A stretch of 64,000 bases of DNA from the NCBI GenBank assembly GCA_907163345.1, contig CAJQUN010000057.1:248001-312000 (forward strand). The letters are read 5' to 3'. This DNA is from Haberlea rhodopensis (taxonomy: Eukaryota; Streptophyta; Magnoliopsida; Lamiales; Gesneriaceae). The notes under the pieces are model-generated. The model was not told the origin of the DNA. It saw only the letters and a list, made by a program, of their open reading frames with translations, and searched no databases. The first letter of the stretch is position 1. Every line of letters starts with the position of its first letter. This document shows, piece after piece, positions 36,727-48,933 of the stretch. The position numbers and the translations under genes are program-made.

Positions 36727-39109
36727 TACGGCCCACTTGACTGTAGTGTGCTCAATAAGCAATCTGTACACCGCTCAGAGGATGTAATTAACAGAGATAT
36801 TGCCAATACTCTGACTGTGAGGCGTGGGGACGGATATTTTTGGGAATTGTGTAGAGCGAGACCACTTCATGTACGTGTGGTATGCACCTTACATGATATG
36901 GGATTTTATGGTGTATAGATGTGGTCACTTTGATATTGACACACATCTGATCACATCATTGGTTGAGAGATGGCGACCTGAGACACATACATTCCATTTT
37001 CGTGTTGGAGAGGTGACTATCACATTGCATGACATTGCTATTATATGGGCCTTACCAAATGAGGGTGATGCCATTTGTGGGGAGGACACGCGCATGAGTA
37101 TCATGCAGTGGCGAATGTATTGTGCGCAGTGGCTTGGTTTTTTTCCTCCACCTGATAAGCTTAAGAAGTCATGTATAGCATTAACTGCGCTGCAAGCTCA
37201 TCCAATGGCTTACCCAATAACTAATGACAGCACTGAGGAACAAGTGCATCAGTACACACGCTCATGTGTACTAATGTTACTAGGTGGATTGTTATGCCCC
37301 GATTCATCGAACGACTTTGTCTCGATGTTATACATCCGTCATCTACACGATATTTCAAAAGCTCGTAAGTTTAGTTGGGGTAGTGCAGTGCTTGCATTCC
37401 TTTATCGTGAGTTATGCAATGGATCTAAGAAAGGAAGAACAAATATCGGTGGTGCAATGCAACTTGTACAGGTAATAATATTTACTAGCCTCACCAACTT
37501 TAATAAAAGTGGATATAAACTTACATTATATTATATTAACTTCATATTCCAATCACAATATTTCAGATTTGGGTATATACGAGAATCAAGAGTATCCATC
37601 CCATAACTCATGGTACTCGAGTACCAGAAGGCCCAATTGTAGTAGATGAAGATCACACACTTCCTATCCCCCCATATGGTGCACAGTATAATCATAGATT
37701 TTATTGATGTTATATTATTCACAATTTAATGTATTAACATTATCATGCCGATATTATTTAGATGGTCTCAGTTTTGCACATTTGGACACACCGTCCGACA
37801 TGCTTTACGTGTATTTCAAGACACACTAGATCGGATGTATTGGGATCAGGCAAATTTAGTGCTCAAGTATTTATTACATAACTTGTATATTAATGTCTGT
37901 AATTATTTATGTTAATGTCTTAACCAATCTTAAAACATTTCTGTATTGCAGTTTATTTGGACTCCATATGACATGGAATCAGACGAGATCAGGTCATTGC
38001 CTCCAGAATGTGGTCCTGAGGATTGGAGGGTGCAATGCCCGATGATACACTATTCCATTGTGGAGATGCATTGTCCAGAACTAGTCTTACGACAGTTTGC
38101 TCTGTTTCAAACTGTTCCACCATCCATAGATGCACGTCAGGCAGCCTTGCATAAAGTCGACCGCAGAGGTCGTTCGGGCACCAATTGGATATGGCAACAT
38201 AATGAGTACATAGATTTGTGGAACAACAGAAGAGATAACATTGTGCATGCCCCTGAGGCCACCGGCTCCTATCCTATTAGTGACGAGTACATGACGTGGT
38301 ATGGTCGCATTACTCGTCATATTTATCTCCATCGGGCCTCAATATCGAGATTGGACATCGTGCAGGAGACGCTGCCGCGTGGCAACAAGTAGTATCTAGA
38401 GATGCAGTTTTGTCTTATTTTATATATTTTTGCGTCTTATGATTATGACAACCTTAATTATATAGTTTTTTTTTTTTTTCAGGATGCACATATGGAGCAA
38501 CTCAGACTTAGTTGCTCGAGTTTGAGCGAGGACGATGCGATCTCACCAAGGGTCAGACATTTATTACAACATAATATAGCAATTGCGGATGAAGTGAGAC
38601 GACTTGCTCAGAAGCAACGTAAACAAGATACTATACCTGCACGACAACCAACTACCAGTAGGGGGGACAGTCGGAGGAGAAGACGAACAAGTATGTCTGA
38701 AACTCCAGTAGACGCTCGTGATGGCATCCTTCCATTTACGACTACATCATATGATGGAGGTGACACATCAACAGCACATCGTTCATCATTCCGCTACGAT
38801 GCTACCGCTTATGACTATTATGTGCCGCAACCTGCCCACCAGATTGAGCCATCACCATATACTCCTTATATATATCTGATCCAACCCAGTCATACGGTGG
38901 ATTCCCATTTACGGATCTTATGCTTGGAGTCCCAGGTTCTTCACAATCACGCCCGCATTTTAATGTCTCACCTATTGCATTCTCCGACCTGACTCCACAG
39001 TATCATGATATTGGTGAGTCCAGCATCAGGATTAGATCTGATCAATCGCAAGCGCCTAATGTTGTGCAAGCTGAGCCACCAAGAAGATCACGACGAGAGA
39101 TACATTGAC
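36727..39109 (+). pseudogene. Plant mobile domain (PMD, MAIN/MAIL-like) gene, broken, five exon-like blocks
   Basis: Block 1 (about 36727-37471) starts GPLDCSVLNKQSVHRSED, shifts frame near 36912, then reads YRCGHFDIDTHLI, LVERWRPETHTFHF, GEVTITLHDIAIIWALP, the conserved PMD core. GT/AG introns give block 2 (37567-37685, IWVYTRIKSIHPIT), block 3 (37762-37858, WSQFCTFGHTVRHAL) and block 4 (37952-38392, FIWTPYDMESDEI to a TAG). A fifth block (38483-38992) follows a T-rich acceptor, but its phase does not match block 4. A further shift near 38900 leads to the basic C-terminus RRSRREIH at 39108. PMD proteins MAIN/MAIL1 act in transposon silencing and genome stability; many PMD relatives sit in MULEs. 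At least two frameshifts make this copy inactive. Confidence 0.82.
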
Positions 39110-39588
39110 GAGATTGTTGGACTTGAGGCTATATATAAATTATATTGTAATTAATATCATTTCATATTACTCATATTAAAATAAATAATTGTCTTCATGC
39201 ACCGTTCATCAACTTATTATATAGGATTTTAGAATAAAGAATTACTAACTAAATTATAAAAGGATTTCATATGTAAGAAAACATATAACTAAATTTATCA
39301 GATCTAAATTTATAAGCTTCCCAAATATATTACGTTTGTGCTTGATCAGATCCAATCCAGGTGCTTGCCAAATTATTAAAGTTTGTTGGAGAAAAACTTT
39401 AGGAAGGAACGCATATAGTAACTAATAACCATACATAACTTGTTGCTTGAATATAAGTATTCATTTGATTAAAATAAACTAATAATTGAATTATTATTAT
39501 TATATAATAATAACTATTAATATTAATATAATAATAAATTAATATAATTATATAATATATATTCCCATATATATAATATAATATATAT

Positions 39589-39747
39589 ATAAGAAAAACG
39601 CATACGAAGTATCCGTTTTTCTTATATATAATATTATAATATATGGGAAAAACGCATACTCTGTATGCGTTTTTCCCAACTGCCTTGGCCCGTCAGAATT
39701 CTAAAAAACGTAATTGGGAAGTGCGTTTTTTTTTTTTAAAAACGCAC
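39589..39747. repeat. Three hairpins at right end of MULE
   Basis: 39589-39627 (AAGAAAAACGCATAC...GTATCCGTTTTTCTT), 39645-39677 (GGGAAAAACGCATAC...GTATGCGTTTTTCCC) and 39721-39747 (GTGCGTTTTT...AAAAACGCAC). All share the A(4-5)CGCA core with the left-end hairpin at 33112. Confidence 0.8.
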
Positions 39748-39765
39748 TCTAAAGCTATGTTTCAC

Positions 39766-40196
39766 ATTAATTCTGTAAAGAAATAGTTTTGGATTTATTT
39801 TTTTTATTTACAATATTAAATTAAATTAGCCATGTATTTCACCATACTACTAATACTACTAATAATAATAAATTTCAGCGATGCATTGTTAATTGGTGTG
39901 AAACGATCAGATGGTGATGTATATTAAGACAGGCACACGAAGGACCACATCGTTAGTCCTATAGCAAGCACACTACATATGTTATGTATATGCACGGCCA
40001 CAAATCGAGCATGTTTAAACAGTGAAAAAATGGAAAATTAGAGGAATAAAAAACAAAAATTTTATGGTAAATAACATAAAAAACCCATATGCTCAAGTAA
40101 GTGTTTTTACAAAATTAACAAAAGTATGATATGAATTTATTTTAAAGATAATCGTGCCCATCAACGTGTTTATGTTCAGAAATCCAATGATACACT
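39766..40196. other. AT-rich spacer, nothing recognised
   Basis: No gene or element end identified between the MULE region and the next MITE. Confidence 0.5.
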
Positions 40197-40389
40197 CAGG
40201 GGCGGAGCTTTGAGTGGGCAAGGTCTCAGTGGCAAAAAAATTTTTATTACGTTAAAGTTTTTTTTTTTTTAAATTGCAGTTTATCCTCTAAAAATTTTAC
40301 CCTTCAAAATTTAATTTTTGATCCCTAAATTTTTTTTTACCATTTTTATATTTATATTTTTTTCATCACTTCTCTGAAATCCTGCGTCC
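40197..40389. mobile_element. hAT-type MITE, right end truncated (about 193 bp)
   Basis: The left end CAGGGGCGGAGC and right part AAATCCTGCGTCC match the family at 32683-32914. The terminal GCC(A/C)CTG is missing on the right and no target duplication is found. Confidence 0.75.
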
Positions 40390-40736
40390 ATTTTTCAAAA
40401 AGGTTCCAAAGTTAAACTGAAAAATATTTTGTTTAGTTTGAAGAGAGAACCGTCTTTCCTCAACCAGACAAGCTACGACTCATTCTATGCTCCATCGGAT
40501 ATAGATTATACGACAAATTATCAACGACTCTTTTCATTAAAAAAAAGGTTGGCCCCCACTTTTGAACGAGGACCCATCCCATCTTATGGAAATAGTTATG
40601 TTGAGAGTTGTCTCATATGTGTTACTCCACTAATTACTCCACTCATTACCAACTGATTTTCAATTGGAACCCCAAGTAGATTTTCATGTGATTGACTATT
40701 CTATCCGCATACTCACAGTCTCCCGAATTATCAATC

Positions 40737-40742
40737 CACGTG
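40737..40742. promoter_or_regulatory. G-box (CACGTG) upstream of the PRE-like gene
   Basis: CACGTG lies 750 bp upstream of the start codon. PRE genes are known brassinosteroid/light-regulated targets of E-box/G-box binding factors, so the site is plausible. A single hexamer is weak evidence. A possible TATA-like TATTTAT lies at 41274-41280. Confidence 0.3.
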
Positions 40743-41486
40743 TTTGATTTATATAATATCACGTAAGACATGTTGATAGTTGTCTCATATTGAGATATGT
40801 GTTACTCAAATCATTACCGAATAGTTTTGAGATAGAACTCCATGTACTCTTAAATAAGTTGCGTTGGATGATAATCACCCGGTATAGCATATATTCAGCC
40901 ACAAGTTACATACACCCAAACAACTATCATTTAACAATTTCGTAATTCTTGATTGACTTAAATTACCTCATTAATTAGCAATTTCTACCCACACTTAAGT
41001 AACTCAATTATTCTATGAAATTTGTACCTCGCTCTGCCAAACTCACCAAACTCCTAGACTTTAGAGTCGACTGTTTAAAAATATTTTGAATTAAATTTCT
41101 CTCAATCTTGAAAATTAGAAAGAAAAGAATTAAAAATTTACCTTAGTTCTTCCTCCCAATGCACTTGTCTAGTTCACACCCAACATCACCATCTTAGTTT
41201 ATTGCACTAGTTAATCCCCATTTCCTTTGTTATCTCTTTCATTTGTGGTGTTTTCCCACTTCACAAACTCTTGTATTTATACTTTTCTACTTTGTATCCT
41301 CAAAATTTTATTATAAATACACTTGTCTTCTTCCTCAGGCCACCTATTCTTCCTATACTACACTAACTTGTATCCCAATTGTTTCTTCTTTCTTGCATTG
41401 TACCAACTTTTATTTACATATTTATTCAAGTTTATACATAAAGAATACAATTTGTGAAGTAAAATAAAAAAAAAAGTATTTTAAGG

Positions 41487-44400
41487 ATGTTTAGTAGGAG
41501 GTCAAGAGCAGAGTCAGCAGGAAGTTCAAGAATATCAGATGATCAGATCGTTGAACTTGTCTCCAAATTGCATCAACTCCTTCCTGAGAGCAATCGAAGC
41601 AATGGTCGGCGAATCAACAAGGTGTGTATACAGTATATAGAACATTATATGTAAATATGCGTACATTAGCATGTGAATTTTCACGTTATTATATATTTAT
41701 TTAGTGTCAAAAACTATTTAATTTTTTTTATTTAAATCAATGGTTTTGTTTTGTTTAAATTAATTTAAGCAGAAGACTTATGATGAGCAAAACCATTTTA
41801 ATTCTGGATAAATGTAATGCAAAATCCACGCAACCGTGTTAGTATTTAAAAATATTGGCACATGCGCGGTTGCTTATATTTATGTCTCTCTTTTTTTTTT
41901 TTGCATATATTTATTTATATATGTCATGATTTTTAAAACGAGCCCGGACGTACTGGTTCAACTAATTAGCTTGTAGTTTAACCTATTAAATATCAAATTA
42001 AATATTTTATTTTATAAAAAATAGTTACAATAACAATATTTATCATATAAAAACTCAAAATAAGCTAGACTATTTACTTTAAAACAAATTATTAGAGTCA
42101 TAAACCATAAAATTCATTAACAAATCATGCATTGAGAAAAGATAATATAAAAAATTTAAACAGATAGCAGTTTCTGATAAATTTATATGATTGTCATTGT
42201 TTATTACAATAAAATAATAATAATAATAACTTAAAAATATAGGAATATCAAGATTATTACAATTTTTTTTATAATACAATAGAAGAATACAACTGATTTT
42301 AAAGTTTTAAGAACACTTAAACTTTGGGCTATACAAAAAATATGTCAAGATTGTAGTAGGTACTAAAAATTAAAATACTTATAATTATATGCCTGATTTA
42401 TAATAAAATAATAATATCACTATATTTAATTATTTATTAATATTATAATTTACATTAAAAATTTTGTACTAGGTAATAACCCGACGGGTCTTTAACAATT
42501 GAATCATTAGTTTCAACAAAAACCCACCGGTTTATTAGTGTTTTTTATTTGTTAAATAACAGCCAGTTAATTAAAAGACTCGGACTAATTCTTCATCCGG
42601 TTTATGGGGTTCCATGTTCAACCATCTGTCCGGTCTGATTTTTAAAACAATGATAAGTATTCACTTATTTTGACATTCAAGAGAGTAAATTATAAAATAT
42701 GAAAAAGTTTTTAGGAAAATATTTATTAACTATACCTGTTGAAATTTAACCAAGTAACATTTGGACTGTGGAAGTCAAATTTCAGTAAATTTTCTTCCTT
42801 GTAGGGAAAAAATGTTAGCATCAATTCTTTGGGATCAAAGACATATATATCACATGCCTCGACTAAGGGGGGTGTATTGGTTATAGACTTTTATTGACTT
42901 TTAATGACTTTTATGGAGTTTAAAAGTCTAGAGGTATTCAATCCAGACTTTTATATACTCTACAAAAGTCTAATGGTATTCAAGACAGAATTTCGTAGAG
43001 TTTTAAAAAGTCAGGTGGTATTCAAACTTGAATTTTTAAAACTCCATAAAAGTCTATAGGTATCCAAAATCTTATAGACTTTTAATGACTTCTGTTGAAA
43101 TCTTTAGGTACAAACTTTGATGCCCCATGTACATCCCAAAAAAGTTAAAAATTCTCCACACTCCTAGTAAAGATTTGGAATGACTTTTAATTCCTAATCA
43201 CCCTCATCTCTCTTTACTCTTTGCTATTTTCATTTCCGACACGACCACCTCCCCATTGGCTTTTCCTCCACTGTTTTCTATATGTACCCTTTCTTTAATT
43301 CCTAATGTGCGGCTCTTTCTTCAATTATTGTTTTTTTCACAATTTTTTATCCAATATAATACTAATATTTACACAAGTATAGTTGATAAAATAGCAAGTT
43401 AATGTGTTCAATTGTATATTAGATGATAAATTTTTAAAACGATTGTATGGGTCTATATCTATAAACAATTATAATAAATATTTTCCTAAAATAAAAGATA
43501 TTTATAACGATATAAATTATCATGTTTAATTTAAAAAGTATTTTTAAGAATTTTTATAGTAGTCAACTATCATCAAAAAAATTTTAAGTAATAAAATGTT
43601 ATTTAATAGAAAACTTTTGTTTTATTACACAAAATTATAAATTACAATTATATAGCAACATTAACTGAATCTTCAAAGTCGTCATCTTGAAGATGCAAAA
43701 AAGTTGTTCAATATTTGCCATGCAAAAGAATTGAATAGTTATTTTTCACATTTTTGACTGTTAAATAAGTAAAATGTGCTTACATTAATTGTAAAAAAAA
43801 AAAATATATGTTGAAGAAGTTATTTATGTTCAATTGGTAGTTCAAAGAAATCAAAAATAAGTTATAAATCTATAGAGTCTATAAAATTCTTTTCATAATT
43901 CCGTGTAATTCTATAAAAATTATTAGAAATCTATCAATTTCATAAAAGTCCATCATTTAAAAAAGTCATTAAAAGTTGATAAAGTCCATAGAAATCTATT
44001 GAAAAAGTCTATGAGACTCTATACAAATCTTTTTATAACTCCATGAAATTCTATAAAAGTCAATAGAAATCTATCAACTCCATAAAAGTCAATCATTTAA
44101 AAAAGTCATTAAAAGTCAATAAAAGTCTAGATTGATCCCACTAGTACAAATTTTAGAGTCTCAGTTTTTGACTCATTATTGGTACATAATCTACATATCG
44201 ATTTGGTTGATTGCATTTTCTTACATCCTAGAAAAATCAAAAGAATACCAAACTTCTTACTTAAAATTAATAGTGTTTCGAAATTCTATGTTTTAAAATC
44301 ACAAGTATGAATAATCCGAAAGTAAATATAAATGGAGCACATATGCTTGCGAGCTAAATGTTGGGTTTCGCCATCGGCATCAGATTCTAACATAGCGAAA

Positions 44401-45188
44401 ATATAAAACATAAACTCATCTAAATCCGGGGACAGTCGATTGCGCTTTTGCATGAAAGAGATTATCGATATACAACGAAATCAATATGTATGTTGTGATC
44501 ATTCGAGTCCAAACAACATGATCAGATCCACGATCCCAACATCAGTGTTAGTTTATGTCAGTGTTTCTACAAGAAGAATTACGTGACTTTGGTTTATCGA
44601 GTTTTGTTTTTGTTTAAGAGACATAATTCATATATTTATAGATGTAACTAAGTAACTAATAAACTTGTGTGTATAAAACCCAACATACCAGCTTGTAGGA
44701 CGCATATGCTAACATCAAAAACATAGTTTTTAAAGTAAGTTATTGATTTTATATAATGGATTTTGTACCTCTTGATCATTCACAATGCTCCCGAATACAA
44801 TTTGCCCGATATCAACTACTAATGTAACTTTAATCATCTCGTACTTTGCTTGCTTATTATTCCTAACAAAAAACAAAAAAATCAGGCTATAAATGGTCGA
44901 TATTTAAGCACTTATTAAAAATAATTTTGAATATTAACTTGTACCTAAATTATACACCAAATAAAGGGATTGCATGTGGAACATAAAATTATAATATAGG
45001 TAAGAATTAATTATTAAATTTGGGTTATGATGAAACAGGCATCGGCAAACAAAGTTCTTCAAGAAACTTGCAACTACATAAGGAACTTGCACAGAGAGGT
45101 GGGTAATCTGAGTGATAGTCTATCCCAGTTGCTGTCCACCATAGATGCTGATAGCCCCGAGGCCGCAATTATTAGGACTTTGATTTAA
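41487..45188 (+). CDS. PRE: PRE/ILI-type atypical bHLH (HLH) protein, two exons
   Basis: Exon 1 is 41487-41621 (45 codons) and exon 2 is 45039-45188 (49 codons plus TAA), joined in phase 0 by a GT/AG intron, giving 94 residues. The start is the first ATG (MFSRRSRAESAGSSRISDDQ). Helix 1 covers about residues 16-33 (ISDDQIVELVSKLHQLLPE); the loop spans the splice site. Helix 2 covers about 47-72 (SANKVLQETCNYIRNLHREV and LSDSLSQLL), and the tail is DSPEAAIIRTLI. These are diagnostic of the PACLOBUTRAZOL RESISTANCE (PRE1-6/BNQ/KIDARI) family, as are length and single-intron position. The DNA-contacting basic residues are absent, so the protein is expected to sequester inhibitory bHLH partners and promote cell elongation downstream of gibberellin, brassinosteroid and light. 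No stop or frameshift is seen. Which PRE paralogue it is cannot be told. Confidence 0.95.
41622..45038 (+). other. 3417-bp intron of the PRE-like gene
   Basis: Donor AAG|GTGTGTAT and acceptor GAAACAG|GCATCG. It is very long for this family and AT-rich, with a 1.27-kb MITE-like inverted-repeat element at 42867-44140. The remainder shows no gene. Confidence 0.9.
42867..44140. mobile_element. MITE-like inverted-repeat element in the PRE intron (about 1274 bp)
   Basis: The left end GGGGTGTATTGGTTATAGAC, then TTTTATTGACTTTTAATGACTTT, is mirrored at the right end (AAAGTCATTAAAAGTCAATA, then AAAGTCTAGATTGATCCCA). CTA occurs on both sides one base off the ends, compatible with a 3-bp PIF/Harbinger-like duplication. 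Subterminal AAAAGTCTA/TAGACTTTT motifs repeat many times. The interior has no transposase. Confidence 0.7.
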
Positions 45189-45535
45189 TTATGCAATAAT
45201 AACTAACTTATTAATCTTAGATGAAGTTTGATCTATTAATTAATTATTAGTATGCATACCTAAATCTTAATTAATTGGCCAATCACTCATCAGATCTAAG
45301 ATATTTATTTATCAGGGGTTATCAAATATATTATAACTATATAAATTGTTATTTGTAATAATGGGATTCTGCTTTGCTAATTGTTTAATGTGATTTTTAT
45401 ATTAGTTTTAAGTTCAGATTGTTTTAATAAATTACGATTCACTCATATATATGTATATATACATATGAATGAGTGACCTGATTTCAGACTGTGCCGACAT
45501 GGTTTGTCTGTGCTGTCATGTCAAAATCCGATCAC
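45189..45535. other. 3' flank of the PRE-like gene
   Basis: Probable 3' UTR. A candidate polyadenylation signal AATAAA is at 45426-45431. An AT-rich hairpin (CACTCATATATA...TATATGAATGAGTG) lies at about 45441-45475. Sequence then changes to Athila-like LTR near 45536. Confidence 0.45.
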
Positions 45536-46817
45536 ATAATCTATATTTAACTGATAATTTGTAAGAAATTATTAAATTATTAACCAAGAAAAATAATCCA
45601 AAGCTATAGAGAGTGAAAAAAATCAGTAGAGACGATTATCAAGACTTCGGTTCACCCATGTAAATCCCACAAATCTCCTATTAGTTAAGATTTAATATCA
45701 TACGTTCTAAGGTGACGAGTTTTCCTTAATTATCCAATATACAGTGGTCAAGTTATATTGAACCTAATATTAAGATGCAACAAGGCAATGATCATGCACT
45801 TATTTAACACTCAATATTGCATAAGCTTTGTGAAAACTACTAGCTTTTGATTATGGTAAATATTTTGTTATCACACGTGTGTTCGATTTTACGATGTCAG
45901 TCTCAATCAAAACCTAAGGTATGAATTATCTTCTCATATTATAATATCGTATGGTAAACAACAATTATAATTACTATTATCAATTCAAAGGGTAGCTAAT
46001 CCTTCAAAAGCATTAAAAACATAATCATACTCAAAGAATTGTAGAAAATCAATCAAAAACTTCTATTTATAGGTTCAAACATGGGATCTCCTAATCTTGA
46101 TAATAAAATTTAGCCAACAAACCATCATCAAATAAGAATGTAAAAAGACGTTTGGCAACAATTTAAACATTCACAATCTGAAAATAAAGAAAAATAAAGT
46201 TTTAGAAATACTAAAGGATGCTGCGCTGAATCCTTGCTTCGATGCGTCGTCCAGTCTCTTCTGATTCGTCTTGCTCTTCAATGGCTTGAGGTTTGAATAA
46301 GAGTGGAAGCTTTGTTTTAGGTCAAAAATATGATCAAAAGTTCTTTGGGTCGTCCATTAAGTCTTACGTGGAGGAGAGTTTTGGAAGATTCCTTGTAAAA
46401 CACAAACTCTAAAAGGTCTTTTTTTCCAGATACCCCCGCCTACCCATCGATCGGTAATTCCTCAATTTAAATCCTTTTAGCTACGACACGCTACCAATTG
46501 TCCGACATGGGTACCAATCGATTGGTAAATCATCAGATTTTTACTCAACTTACGTCATGCGACCGATCGATCGGTGCAAGGCTATCGATCGATCGGTGAA
46601 TCTTTTTCTCCAAAAGTCGAGTTTTTGTCGTTTCTTCGATCGGTTAGCTCATTTGAGTCATCTTTCATCATTTTAAGCTCATACTCCACTTTTATATAAT
46701 TCAGACTTGATTCCTGAAATACACAAAAACAACAGAAAATCGCATAATATCGTCCTGGAATCAACATAAACACTATAAAAATCCTAGAAATATAGGGTAA
46801 AAATCATACTTATCAAC
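45536..46817 (-). repeat. 3' LTR of Athila-like element (truncated)
   Basis: Starts TGATAAGTATGATTTTTACCC at 46817. The opposite end, including the ACCGCAAGTGCAC block, is missing. It contains a palindrome pair at 46564-46595. Confidence 0.75.
46564..46595. repeat. Palindrome pair ACCGATCGATCGGT / TCGATCGATCGG
   Basis: Core starts 46564 and 46586 (22 bp apart), both perfect CGATCGATCG. Further degenerate sites lie at 46444 (CCATCGATCG) and at 46495/46515, where AATTGTCC faces AATCGATTGG. Confidence 0.85.
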
Positions 46818-48347
46818 TCTCCCAAACTTATCACTTGATCAACCTCGAACAAGAATGAGATTCAAAATATAGAGTTCACCCTTAATACTTTAAAAGAATT
46901 AACTTAGCAACTCAAATGTAAAGTTCGGAAATATCACTAAAACACCAACAAGAGTCAATCCAAAAATTAACAAAAAGAGTTTTCTCATAAGCCAAGCAAT
47001 ACATCACAAAATTTGAACGTGTGTGCGCGCTATTGTCAATCTTAAGTTTCATGCATATCTTCAGAATCAAATAATAATAATAAACTCAAAGTCAAGATTA
47101 CTATCGGGCAATCCACAAGCTTACTTTTTAAGCACTTCTCCACTAACGTAATTACTCCCTATACGTTGATCAAAAAGTCTTTAAGCTTATAATGTTAGAC
47201 CTTTGATGTCGGTTGCAAAGAAAATATAAGGATAAGCGAAGAAGAGAGCATAATATGTAAATTTCATTTTTAGCACAATCTTCAGCTCTCTTTTTCTTTT
47301 CTTTTCTTTATAATTTGATTACCACGGCTTAATTAGATTTCACTGAATTTGGTCAATGTAAAACCTCCACATTGTTCATCATCACATAACTATGATATAT
47401 TTCACTATGCCTTTCTTTTTCTTTTTTTTCCAATAGGCATTGAATTATTTTCTTATAATACCTCAAAACATAGTACGTGACTGATTTAATAGCTCAAAAT
47501 AGTACATGAATGAAATTCATTATACTCCCTTAAGGTAAGGAAAAATTCTTTTTTAGGCTCATATATGGGTATGTATAATGAGTTTATCAACAAAAGTCGA
47601 ATGAATGTTAATTTCTGTTCTTTTCAATTAAGCTCAAAAGTGGACACTAGGGAATGATATAGACAAAGTAAGTTTGAAAGGCTCAAACGTTCCAAAAGAT
47701 CGCCTAAATCATATCCAAGTTAAATTCATAATTATAAAATTTTGTCTCAATCAAATAAGTTCTAGAGTACTATAAGATGCTCAAGACAAATCATAGTTCA
47801 CAAAAAAATTTCACTATCCAATATATAAATCACAAAATCATGACCCGGTATGCTCAAAATATTCCTCAATTTTGAAGTACTAACTCAACCAAGGATATTC
47901 ACAAACTTGCCAAAAAATTTCAAGACTCAAGTTTCGATGGAGATTAATTTCATCATGTAATACAGTTGCAATAGAACTCATTTTCCATAAAAAAAATTAA
48001 ATTTTGTATGTGCTAAAGAAACAAATCAAGGGATATTTGCAGTAGATAGCCAGCAAAAAACACTTCAAGAGAAGTCAAAACATCAAGCAACAGATAGAAA
48101 ATACCAAACACCCCCCAAACTTAGCATGTGCATTGCCCTCAGTGTACATTAATAATAAGAATAGTGGCAAAGCAGATACCTCGACACGATTATCAGTAAT
48201 CGTCGCCTTCCTCCTCATTCTCCGGTGGGAGTACTGGTGGGTAAGACTAGTATGGTGGCAAAGTAGGCTCTGTTGGAAACTGGATGGTCGGGAATCCTTG
48301 TGTCATGGCATTGTTCCATGCAACTTGACATGTATGAACTCCTCACG
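46818..48347 (-). other. Polypurine tract and 3' non-coding region of Athila-like element
   Basis: On the minus strand GTTTGGGAGAGT directly precedes the LTR start. The following 1.5 kb is non-coding; equivalent sequence appears at 62378-63250 beside the other Athila-like LTR. Another C-rich stretch (CACCCCCCAAACTTAGCA, about 48109) resembles the duplicated purine-rich tract often present upstream of the Athila 3' end. Confidence 0.6.
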
Positions 48348-48933
48348 TCATGGACTCATTGCTTGTAGATGATGGTGGATCAAGTCTAGAGTCATAGTGG
48401 TAGACCCAGGCACAACAGATGATGTATTCGGCTGAGATGTAGCCCAACTGCCTGAAGGTCTGGCACGGACCCTCCTCGATGCAGTGGTGGTGGTGGTGAT
48501 GGGATCTTGAATCACAATAATAGTCATGAGAGGCAAAATCTCCTCATCATTCTCCCAAACAACTCCTTGCTGGTGGCATAACGCAGTAATAATGGCAGAA
48601 CATGGCAGACTGGAGATGGGGGAGCCAAGGATGGCATTCTGTATGGATGCTCCACACTCCGTCCTAGGTTGATAGATCTGCCATTTATGTTGCAATAAAA
48701 TAGGATGGCTTGATTGGTGATGACCTCAAACATGTGGGTAGCTGAGATAAGGCATGATACCACATTGGAGAATCACTCATGGCGTCCTCTGTCAGCTCAA
48801 ATTTGAGGACCTGCACTGGTTCACCATCATTGTTCCTCTTCCATTAGCCCGCTATGCAGATGGTATTCAGAATCTCCGCGTAGTTTACGTTCTCTTTCGC
48901 ATAAACCGAGTACTCATCCTCACCAATGTCCGG

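Larger units (their letters stand above)
33061..39765 (+). mobile_element. Mutator-like element (MULE) carrying a plant mobile domain gene
   Basis: A MULE transposase pseudogene (34002-36589) is followed, same strand, by a plant-mobile-domain pseudogene (36727-39109). Both outer regions carry hairpins built on AAACGCA(C/T). Candidate outer ends are GTGAAACGCACTC at 33061 and its partial inverse ...GTTTCAC at 39765, but the flanking 9-mers do not match, so the exact limits are unproven. PMD genes riding with Mutator-like transposases are known in plants. Confidence 0.7.

Noticed and set aside
36824..37606. Single 260-residue ORF as the whole PMD gene
   Set aside because: The frame starts at a GTG and runs into intron 1; the true N-terminal part lies upstream in another frame, and clear GT/AG introns continue the domain.
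33061..39765. Perfect long terminal inverted repeats and a 9-bp duplication for the MULE
   Set aside because: Only GTGAAAC and a diffuse AAACGCA similarity match, and the flanking 9-mers differ, so the limits are given as provisional.
48133..48372. Plus-strand 79-codon frame near the Athila ORF
   Set aside because: It overlaps the minus-strand plant-transposon-domain tail and has no recognisable motif.
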